From positions 22,679,298 to 22,743,297 of the forward strand of contig OZ024744.1 of NCBI GenBank assembly GCA_964016885.1: a DNA stretch of 64,000 nt, given 5' to 3'. This document shows positions 13,186-20,676 of the stretch, piece after piece. The stretch comes from Eledone cirrhosa. Its lineage: Eukaryota; Mollusca; Cephalopoda; Octopoda; Eledonidae. A model generated the notes under the pieces. The model was not told where the DNA came from, searched no databases, and saw only the letters and a list, made by a program, of their open reading frames with translations. Made by a program: the position numbers and the translations under genes. Position 1 is the first letter of the stretch; each line of letters starts with the position of its first letter.

Positions 13186-15393
13186 TTTCAAACCTAACAC
13201 AGACTACCGACTTTCGACAAACCTAACAGAGACTGCCCACATTCGACAAACCTAACATTGACTGCCCATTTTCGACAAACCTAACGGAGACTGCCCACCT
13301 TCGACAATTCTAACAGAGACACCCCACCTTCGACAAACTTAACAGAGAATGCCTATTTTCGACGAGTCTAACAGAGACTGCCCACTTTCGACAAACCTAA
13401 CAAAGACTGCCCATCTTCGCTCAAATCTAACACAGACTGCCCACCTTCTACAAGCCTAACAGAGACTGCCGACCTTCGACAAGTCTAACAGTGACTGCCC
13501 ACCTTCGATAAGCCTACCAGAGACTACTCAACTTCGACAAGTCTAACATAGACTATCAACCTTAGGCAAACTCTAACAGTTACTGCCCACCTTTGACAAA
13601 CCTAACAGAGACTACCGACTTTCGACAAACCTAACAGCGAATACCCACCTTCAACAAGCCTTACAGAGACAGCCCTACTTCGACAAACCTAACTTAGACT
13701 GTCCACCTTCGACAAACCTTACAGAGACTGCCCACATTCAACAAACCTAACAGTGACTGCCCACTTTCAACAAGACTAACAGAGACTGCCAACATTTGAC
13801 AAGGATAACAAAGATTGCCCACCTTCGACAAACCTAACAGTGACTGCCCATTTTCGACAAGCCTAACAGAGACTGCCAACATTTGACAAGGCTATGAAAA
13901 ACTGCCCACTTTCGATAAGCCTAACAGTGTCTGCCCACCTTCGACAAGTCTAACAGAAACCTCCCACTTTCACAAGCGTAACAGAGAATGCCCTCCTTCG
14001 ACAAGTCTAACATAGACTACCCCCCTTAGACTAGCCTAGCAGAGACTGCGCACCTTCGACTAACCTAACAGAGACTGCCCACCTTCTAAAAAGTAACAGA
14101 GACTGCCCACCTTCTACAAACCTAACAGAGACTGTTCACATTCGACAAGTCTAACTGAGACTGCCCACCTTCAACCAGTCTAACAGAGACTGCCCACATA
14201 CGTCAAACCTAACAGAGACTGCCCACCTTCGACAAACCTAACGGTGACTGCCCACCTTCGACAAACTTAACAGAGACTGCCAACCTTCGACAAGTCTAAC
14301 AGAGACTGCCCACCCTCGCTCAAATCTAACGCAGACTGCACACCTTCGACAAGCCTAACACAGACTGCACACATTCGACAAGCCTAACAGAGACTCCCCA
14401 CATTCGACAAACCTATCAGAGAATGCCCACCTTTGACAAGTCTTACAGAGACTGTCCAGCTTCGTCAAACCTCAGAGGCTGCCCACTTTCGACAAGCCTA
14501 ACAATGACTGCTCACCTTCGACAAACCTAACGGAGACTGCCCACCTTCGACAACTCTAACACAGACTGCCCAATTTCGACAAGTCTAACAGAGACTGCCC
14601 ACCTTCGACAAGCCTAACAGAGACTGCCCACCTTCGACAAATCTACCAGAGATTGCCCAACTTCGACAAATCTACCAGAGATTGCCAACTTCGACAAACC
14701 TAACAGAGACAGCCCACCTTCGACAAGCCTTACAGAGTCTGCTTATATTCGACAAGTCTAAATGAGACTGCCTACCTCCGACAAGTCTAACAGAAACTGC
14801 CCATATATTACAAACCGGACAGAGACTGCCAACCTTCGACAAGCCTAATAGTGGCTGCCCATCTTCGACAAACTTAACAGAGACTACCGACCTTCGACAA
14901 GTCTAACAGAGACTGCCCACCTTCGCTCAAATCTAAAACAGTCTGCCAACCTTCGACAAGCCGAACAGAGACTGCCAACATTTGACAAGTCTCACAGAGA
15001 CTGCCCACCTTCGATAAGCCTAACAGTGACTGTCCAACATCGACAAATCTAACATAGACTATCAATCTTAGAAGAGCCTAACAGAGACTGCCCACCTTTG
15101 ACAAACCTAACAGAGACTGCCCAACTTCGACAAACCTAACAGAGACTGCCGACCTTCGACAAGCCTAACAGAGACTGCCCACCTTCGACAAGTCTAACAG
15201 TGACCTTCCACCTTCAACAAGCCTAATAGAGACTGCCCTCCTTCGACAAGTCTGACATAGACTACTCACCTTAGACTAGCCTAGCAGAGACTGCGCAACT
15301 TCGACTAACCTAACAGAGACTGCCCTCCTTCAACAAAACTAACAGAGAATGCCTACCTTCTACAAACCTAACAGAGACTGGCCACCTTCGACA
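13186..15393 (+). repeat. Partial A copy, then mixed monomers up to the retroelement
   Basis: About 500 bp resemble 6530-7010 and then order is lost. The last ~390 bp (about 15010-15393) is a full example of the multi-monomer cassette described in the findings: GATAAGCC, a TATCAATCTTAG monomer, TTCAACAAGCC, TTAGACTAGCCTAGCAG, TGCGCA, TTCGACTAACC and CTTCTACAAACC. The retroelement interrupts the monomer that follows this cassette. No gene was seen. Confidence 0.8.
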
Positions 15394-15397
15394 AGTC
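15394..15397 (+). repeat. Left target-site duplication (AGTC)
   Basis: The four bases before the 5' LTR are AGTC and the four after the 3' LTR are AGTC. Removing the element and one copy leaves TTCGACAAGTCTAACAG, an ordinary satellite join. Because the base before the right copy is also A, a 5-bp AAGTC duplication with LTRs one base shorter is equally compatible. Confidence 0.9.
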
Positions 15398-15690
15398 TGT
15401 AGTGACCTACATCCCGCTGGCTGACATACATTCTCTGTGCGTGATTTATCTCAGCTCAGCCAATCAGCGCCAGCAGAAAAGGATGTATCCCTACGCGTCC
15501 TGAGAGAGAAATTACCCGCGAATATTTGAAGAATCTCTCTCTATCGCACCAGGGACTTCGAACCAGCAACATGTACATGTGACGGTGAGATTTTGCACCT
15601 TAACCTTATTATATCTGTATCGAATTTAGTTAGTGGTTGGCCTGCAGTGGCGTTTACCAAAGTAAATAACCCTGTGACCAATTCGCTATA
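15398..15690 (+). repeat. 5' LTR (293 bp)
   Basis: Direct repeat of 20351-20643, same length and without indels, differing at about 15 positions counted by eye (~95% identity). It begins TGTAGTGACC and ends ATTCGCTATA. It should supply the promoter for the genomic transcript. Its polyadenylation hexamer position reads AATAAC (15665-15670), whereas the 3' LTR has AATAAA. Confidence 0.95.
15606..15614 (+). promoter_or_regulatory. Possible TATA-like element in the 5' LTR
   Basis: TTATTATAT is the best AT-rich promoter-like string in the LTR and is kept in the 3' LTR. There is no direct evidence for a start site; many Ty3/gypsy LTRs use initiator-type promoters instead. Confidence 0.25.
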
Positions 15691-15691
15691 T

Positions 15692-15704
15692 TGGTGACCC
15701 CGAC
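15692..15704 (+). promoter_or_regulatory. Primer-binding site, tRNA-Trp
   Basis: TGGTGACCCCGAC lies one base inside the 5' LTR. It is complementary to the last 13 bases of animal tRNA-Trp including the CCA end. This is where minus-strand DNA synthesis would start. tRNA-Trp priming is characteristic of CsRn1-like elements. Confidence 0.9.
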
Positions 15705-16037
15705 TAAGAACAACTTGCTTTGCAAGCATAGTTTTACCGCGTACAGCTTGTCTTCTTCAATTCCAGCCATCTGATTAGCTGCATCGTGCCACATGACGGC
15801 TTCTTCATCACAAACACATTTTTCAATCAGTCATCTTGGGATTTTCTTACCAAATAATTTTCATGGAATATCATTTTTTTTATTATTCAAATTTTATTTT
15901 GGCTGGCGAGAATTTTCAGAAGGAATTTCAGTTGAATTCGCGTGAATAAGATTTTGGATTCCAGTGTCACTTTTTGGTCGCGTAGCTGCTTCGAAGAAAT
16001 AATTTGGCCTTAAAAATTCATCAAATCTTTGGGCATC
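15705..16037 (+). other. Untranslated leader between primer site and gag
   Basis: About 330 bp without a convincing reading frame; the gag frame is closed upstream by TAA at 16011. A small perfect hairpin, CTTGC-TTT-GCAAG (15714-15726), lies just after the primer site. It could contribute to packaging or priming, but that is a guess. The 15840-15960 part is AT-rich. Confidence 0.7.
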
Positions 16038-16850
16038 ATGAATCCACATCATTTGCCGTCCTTCGCAGGCGATATCAAATTATGGTTTTTGTAGCTTGAA
16101 TGCTATTTTGATTTAACCAAAACCAAAGAACAGCATAAACTGAAGGTACTAGTTAGTGGCTTGCCTGTGTCGTTGGCATATTCCGTGAAGGACGTGATAA
16201 CCAATTTAGCCGCATACGTTATTTATGGCTCGTTGAAAGGGGAAATTATTCGGAAGAATACCAAGTCAGCGGAAAGTCGTTTCCGGGAATTGTTAGATGA
16301 TGCGCAAATGGGTGACAGGACGCCAAGCTCCTATTTGCGACATCTGCGGGAGTTGAGCGACTCCCAGGGGATGGACACCCCATTCCTCAAACAACTATTT
16401 TTCTCTCGTTTACCGCCAAGTGCGCAAATGGTCTTGGTCCATAATTTGGAGAGGGAGTCGTTAGATCAACTTGCCGCATCCGCGGATAGAATACTAGAGG
16501 TGGACTCTAACAGCAGTCGGCATAATCCTTGTGTGGCTTCTTCTTCTGTTCCCCCACGCAATTCTTCTGTGGCCGACAGCAAACTGTTGGAGATGATCGA
16601 AGCGCTTACCAAAAAAGTGGAGGACTTGATCGTACAACAGAGAGAGCCTTCTCAACGTTTAAGGTACCGTTCGCCTCCGTCTGCTATTCCTCGAAACCGC
16701 TACGAGTACCGTTCGCCATCGTCTTCTGTTCCTCGCCAACACTACACTTCAGGCAGCAGTAATTCTTCGATTTGTTGGTATCATGTTAACTTTGGCAGTC
16801 GGGCGTCTTGTAACTATAGGAGTTCGGAAAATGCCAATCAGAGCCACTAG
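16038..16850 (+). pseudogene. gag: gag (structural protein), with an internal stop
   Basis: The first ATG after an in-frame TAA (16011) is at 16038, and the frame runs to TAG at 16848-16850, about 270 codons. Codon 19 is TAG (16092-16094), so a full product cannot be made from this copy without readthrough. The open part after the stop lacks a good ATG at its start. The N-terminal half contains blocks usual in CsRn1-type Gag (GDIKLWF, then a KVLVSGLP stretch after the stop). The middle has a short possible coiled coil (LLEMIEALTKKVEDLIVQQ), then an Arg/Ser/Pro-rich stretch. The C-terminus has a nucleic-acid-binding knuckle, CWYH then FG and Cys (C-x2-H-x8-C, 16773-16811); the last Cys expected in this knuckle is Ser here. 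Role in an intact element: virus-like particle shell and RNA binding. Confidence 0.85.
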
Positions 16851-18901
16851 GGGCGGCTAGTGAACTCTGGGAAACTCGACCAAACCGTCATCTTTTTGGG
16901 TACGACCTGCAGTCAAAAAAATTTTTTCTTGTCGACACTGGCGCGTCACTAAGTATTTGGCCAGTCAGTTATCTTAAAAAAACTCCATCTGAATCAAATA
17001 TCAATTTACGACCAATCAACAACACGGCCATTCGAACGTACGGGCAAATTTCGCTTCCTCTTCGGTTTAAAAATTTGCGTCGTGAATTAAAGTGGAAGTT
17101 TACTATCGCCGACTTGCCATACGCCATTTTGGGAGCGGATTTCCTCCACCATTTTTCCTTGTCGATTGACATCCGCAGACAACGACTTTTTGATGATAAT
17201 ACAGGCCTATCGTTCGAGGGTACAAAGCCGGAGATCGCCACAGTAAGCCCTGCTTTTTTCTTGGCTGAAGTGGGCAACCAGTATCACAGTTTGTTAAAAT
17301 CATTCCCACAGCTGACGCAAGGAAGATTACGAATTGCTTGTCCAGATCATGTGATTGAACACTTTATATCCACTACAGGTCCACCTGTTTTCCCACGTCC
17401 TCGAAGATTATCTGCAGAGAAGCTGAAAGCTGCACGTCTTGAATTCGACCACATGCTGGAATTAGGAATAATTCGGCGTTCCACAAGTCCTTGGGCATCG
17501 CCTCTACATATGGTACTTAAATCTTCTGGTGATTGGAGACCGACGGGTGACTACCGACGCTTAAACGCGATTACTGTGCCTGACCGTTATCCAATCCCGC
17601 ATTTGCAGGATTTTGCATCGTCATTGCAGGGTTCCAGAATCTTTTTTAAGCTTGATTTGATCCGCGCTTATAATCAAATTCCGGTTAAAAAGGAGGATAT
17701 TCCAAAGACTGCTATTGCCACTCATTTCGGATCATTCGAGTTCCTCACTATGCCTTTCGGACTTAGAAATGCTGCAAGTACCTTCCAACGATTCATGGAT
17801 GATGTCACTCGTGGTCTCGATTTTGTTTACACGTATATCGATGATGTACTGATTGCTAGTTCTTCTCCTGAACAACATTCCAAGCATCTGGATATCTTAT
17901 TTCGGCGTTTACAGAAATATAATGTTCGTGTTAATGCCACTAAGTGTGTTTTCGGTTCGACATCGCTAACATTTTTGGGCCATCTTATTGATGCCGATGG
18001 TATTCGGCCCCTTCCGGAAAAAATTAAGGCAATTTTGGATTTGCCTCCGCCAAGTTCGCTTCGACAATTACGGCAATTCTTGGGCCTTGTGAATTTTAAT
18101 AGGCGATTCGTGCCTAATTGTTCCAGCTTACTGTCCTCGTTGACAGACATTTTTAAAAACTGCCGACAGAAGAATATGAACATTTCATTAAATGCAACGC
18201 ACCTGGCGGATTTTGAGAAAGTGAAGAAAGCGTTAGCGACTGCATCTTTGCTCGCCCACCCCATGCCCAATGCCGAGCTGTCGCTCTGTGTTGATGCTTC
18301 GGATAGCGCCGTGGGCGCAGTCTTACAGCAGAAGTGTGAGGGGTTACAGCAACCACTCGAGTTCTTTTCGAGAAAGTTAAAGCTTGCCGAAACTCGCTAT
18401 AGCACCTTTGGAAGGGAGCTATTAGCAATTTATTTATCAGTGAAACATTTTGCTCATGTACTTGAAGGTAGAATGTTCACAATTTTCACTGATCATAAAC
18501 CTTTGACGTTTGCTCTTCGAACTAAAGCAGACAAATACTCGCCCAGAGAAACGAGACATCTGGACTTCATCTCACAGTTCACGAACGACATTCAACATAT
18601 TCCGGGTTCTTTGAATACAGCGGCCGATGCGCTGTCTCGCCTGCCGATCGCATCGATTTCGTCTTCCGAGGAGATAGATTTACATCGAATGGCAGCTGCC
18701 CAACCCACTCTCGAATCGTTGGATGTTACATCGCCAGAGTTTGTACATTGCAAACTGAAATACATTTCGATCTCAACTGCTGACGGACAAATCCTGTGTG
18801 ATGTTTCGTTGGACTCACCACGACCTCTAGTCCCAGTGGAACATCGACGAACTGTGTTTCTCGCTTTACATGGCATTTCTCACTCTGGAGTATCAGCCTG
18901 A
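16820..18901 (+). pseudogene. pol: pol part 1: protease, reverse transcriptase, RNase H
   Basis: Open from the codon after TAG (16817-16819) to TGA (18899-18901). It sits in the -1 frame relative to gag and overlaps it by about 30 bases. The first ATG-like start at 17075 would miss the protease active site, so translation must come through gag. Domains in order: aspartic protease with VDTGAS (catalytic Asp codon 16934) and ILGADFL; reverse transcriptase with KLDL (Asp 17654), the MPFGLRNA block and YIDD (17834-17845); RNase H with all four acidic residues (Asp 18293, Glu 18416, Asp 18491, Asp 18626) and the ALSRLP end. A connector leads to HGISH, the His half of the integrase zinc-binding domain (His codons 18869 and 18881), just before the stop. 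Catalytic residues look intact. The break is between RNase H and integrase. Confidence 0.93.
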
Positions 18902-18931
18902 GTAAAACTCATAACAGACAGATTTTTCTGA
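18902..18931 (+). pseudogene. pol: pol segment between two in-frame TGA codons
   Basis: Nine sense codons (KLITDRFF among them) lie between TGA at 18899-18901 and TGA at 18929-18931, all in the same frame as the flanking domains. The segment belongs to the integrase N-terminal zinc-binding domain, between its His pair and Cys pair. The second TGA lies at a position that is normally Trp in this family, so a single-base change explains it. The two stops separate integrase from the rest of Pol. Confidence 0.85.
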
Positions 18932-19983
18932 CCTGATATGAGACGTGACATTGCTGCTTGGTGCCGTTCCTGTGTCGCTTGCCAAAAGTCAAAGGTTTAT
19001 AAGCACGTTAAAACTCCTCTCGGAAATTTCACCTGTCCTGATGCCAGATTTCGTCACATTCATGTGGACATCGTCGGCCCGTGGCCGATTAGTCGTGGTT
19101 ATTCGTATATTTTGACGATCGTTGACCGTTTTTCGCGTTGGCCTGAAGCCATCCCTATGACATATATCACTGATGAAACGACAGCGCGTGCTCTCGTATC
19201 TGCATGGATCGCTCGTTTTGGATTACCAACCACAATAACAACAGACCGCGGTCGTCAATTTGAATCGAACCTCTTCCGTGAATTAACACAAATTATTGGC
19301 GCTACTCGCATAAGAACCACGGCATATCAACCAGCATCAAACGGAATGGTGGAAAGATTTCACAGACAGCTTAAAGCTTCTTTAAGGGCTTCAATGGACT
19401 CTTCACGTTGGAGTGAGTACCTACCTATTGTGTTGTTAGGTATTCGGTCGACAATAAAGGTGGACCTTGGGTTCTGTCCGGCCGAATTGATTTATGGTAC
19501 TCCTCTTGCGTTACTGGGGCAAATGCTTGCTCCTATTGATCTTGCTTCGCAGGATCCCGCTTCCTACGTGTCCCTGCTTCATTCTTACTTCCAGGATTTA
19601 CCACCGATGGACACTAGGAAGCAAACTGTAAAAACTGCCGTCCCAAGGGATATTGCCTTGTGGACACATGTGTTCGTTAGAGACGACGCCGTGAGACCCC
19701 TCTTCAACGGCCGTACTCTGGACCCTATCGTGTGCTTGCTCGCACAGACAAACATTTCACACTGGACATTCGGGGTTCCAGGGAAACGGTTTCCGTTGAT
19801 CGTCTCAAACGAGCAAACCTTGACAATGACACAATGACACTTGAAACTCAAATGCCCTCTTCTTTTCTTTGCCACATACGCCTATTTCTCCCCCCCCCCC
19901 CCCCCCCATCAACATACAGAACTACGACCCGTTCTGGGCGAAGGGTGCATTGGCCCCGTAAGCTATGCAGTAATATAAACTGA
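18932..19983 (+). pseudogene. pol: pol part 2: integrase with GPY module, frameshifted
   Basis: Same frame as protease-RT-RNase H as far as about 19694. It begins with the Cys half of the zinc-binding domain (Cys codons 18971 and 18980, in CVAC). The catalytic core follows with DIVGP (Asp 19067), TTDRG (Asp 19244) and MVERFHRQ (Glu 19352), giving DD35E. Between 19694 and 19701 the coding frame moves back by one base, consistent with loss of one base. In the new frame the GPY/F module (GGACCCTAT, 19720-19728), a VDRLK stretch and the TRSGRRVHWP tail follow, ending at TGA 19981-19983. Read without the shift, the frame ends at 19837 in unrelated sequence. The first ATG is at 18938. In intact elements this enzyme inserts the cDNA; this copy cannot make a complete one. 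Confidence 0.9.
19890..19907 (+). repeat. Poly-C run (18 C) in the pol C-terminus
   Basis: A homopolymer of 18 C encodes six Pro in the frame used by the integrase tail. Such runs slip easily in replication and sequencing, so the true length, and therefore the downstream frame, is uncertain. Confidence 0.9.
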
Positions 19984-20338
19984 ATTGTATTCTTTTCTTC
20001 TTCCAATTGTTTTTGCTGTATATTTCATTGTGTTGCTTTTTGATTCGTGACTGCCTACGGCAGTGTCAATATATGTTATTTTTCGTAACATTACGACTGT
20101 TGTCAATTTTGACACAGTCCAATTTTAGTGCATTTTTAGAGCTATGCAACATATGGCATTTTCATTGCCTAGCAAAAAATTTGTTTGTGTTTATCGCATT
20201 TGGGGCCCCTTTATTGCGAAGAGTGTTACCTTTTCATGCATTTTGAATCTTTTGCTGTACATTTTTTTTTCTGTGTTAATACTTGCAGACATGAACCTTT
20301 TTCTTGCTGATTCAATAATCTGTATCGACATCTGTCTA
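19984..20338 (+). other. Untranslated region between pol and the polypurine tract
   Basis: About 355 bp, T-rich, with no domain recognised. Short open stretches exist here in other frames, but they are low-complexity (Leu/Phe-rich) and one runs into the LTR, so I do not call them genes. There is no sign of an envelope gene. Confidence 0.75.
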
Positions 20339-20347
20339 GAAGGGGGG
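20339..20347 (+). promoter_or_regulatory. Polypurine tract
   Basis: GAAGGGGGG lies three bases before the 3' LTR, the normal place for the RNase H-resistant primer of plus-strand synthesis. Confidence 0.85.
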
Positions 20348-20350
20348 TAT

Positions 20351-20643
20351 TGTAGTGACCTACATTCCGCGGGCTCACATACATTCTCTGTGCGTGATTT
20401 GGCTCAGCTCAGCCAATCAGCGCCAACAGAAAAGGGTGTATCCTTACGCGTCCTGAGAGAGAAATTACCCGCGAGGATTTGAAGAATCTCTCTCTATCGC
20501 ACCAGGGACTTCGAACCAGCAACACTTACATGTGACAGTGAGATTTTGCACCTTAACCTTATTATATCTGTATCGAATTTAATTAGTGGTTGGCCTGCAG
20601 TGGCGTTTACCAAAGTAAATAAACCTGTGACCAATTCGCTATA
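20351..20643 (+). repeat. 3' LTR (293 bp)
   Basis: Direct copy of the 5' LTR at 15398-15690 with about 15 substitutions and no indels. It starts TGTAGTGACC and ends ATTCGCTATA, followed at once by the right AGTC duplication and the satellite. Confidence 0.95.
20618..20623 (+). terminator. Polyadenylation hexamer AATAAA in the 3' LTR
   Basis: Perfect AATAAA 20 bases before the LTR end. The matching site in the 5' LTR is AATAAC. It could direct 3'-end formation of the element transcript; whether enough LTR remains downstream is unknown. Confidence 0.5.
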
Positions 20644-20647
20644 AGTC
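20644..20647 (+). repeat. Right target-site duplication (AGTC)
   Basis: Matches 15394-15397. The following bases, TAACAGAGACTGCCC, continue the interrupted monomer in the correct phase. Confidence 0.9.
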
Positions 20648-20676
20648 TAACAGAGACTGCCCACCTTCGACAAACC

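Larger units (their letters stand above)
1..15397 (+). repeat. 29-bp satellite array, left arm
   Basis: Uninterrupted head-to-tail array of a 29-bp monomer. A clean monomer of the same family can be read at 60725-60753; its key blocks are CTAACAGAGACTG, CCCACC and TTCGACAA. Three main variants occur at the join after GACAA: AACC, AGCC and AGTC. Most monomers carry one to four substitutions; a few are shortened or lengthened by a few bases. All monomers run the same way. The consensus has 10 A, 11 C, 4 G and 4 T, so the strand shown is 72% A+C. No unique sequence and no gene was seen in this arm. What is seen is the repeat; a heterochromatic location is inferred. Confidence 0.98.
15398..20643 (+). 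mobile_element. Ty3/gypsy LTR retrotransposon, CsRn1-like, defective
   Basis: A 5,246-bp element with two 293-bp direct LTRs that begin TGTAG and end CTATA, a tRNA-Trp primer site, gag, a pol region in the order protease, reverse transcriptase, RNase H, integrase, and a purine tract before the 3' LTR. This domain order is that of Ty3/gypsy elements. The tRNA-Trp primer, the Gag CWYH...FG...C knuckle and the GPY module with a C-terminal TRSGRRV tail match what is known of the CsRn1 clade. There is no envelope-like gene. The coding span 16038-19983 is about 1,315 codons, as expected if it descends from a single gag-pol frame, but it is broken by three in-frame stops and two frame changes. About 15 LTR differences in 293 bp indicate an older insertion. 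Confidence 0.96.

Noticed and set aside
1..15397. Telomere-like repeat (CCTAAC inside the monomer)
   Set aside because: CCTAAC occurs only once per 29 bp, with no tandem CCCTAA; a coincidental match.
15551..15564. tRNA B-box-like GGTTCGAAGTCCC on the minus strand of both LTRs
   Set aside because: It has an extra base compared with the B-box consensus, the flanks do not pair as a T-arm, and no A-box was seen.
15541..15729. Minus-strand reading frame across the 5' LTR end
   Set aside because: It overlaps the LTR and primer site, has no recognisable domain, and is not a gene.
16529..16762. Second plus-strand frame inside gag
   Set aside because: Alternative-frame shadow of the Ser/Pro/Arg-rich Gag region; low complexity.
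17827..18876. Minus-strand reading frames within pol
   Set aside because: Antisense shadows of the RT and RNase H coding sequence, with no domain of their own.
20007..20482. Possible envelope or accessory gene after pol
   Set aside because: Two short overlapping Leu/Phe-rich frames in T-rich sequence; one runs into the 3' LTR. No signal, domain or family match was recognised.
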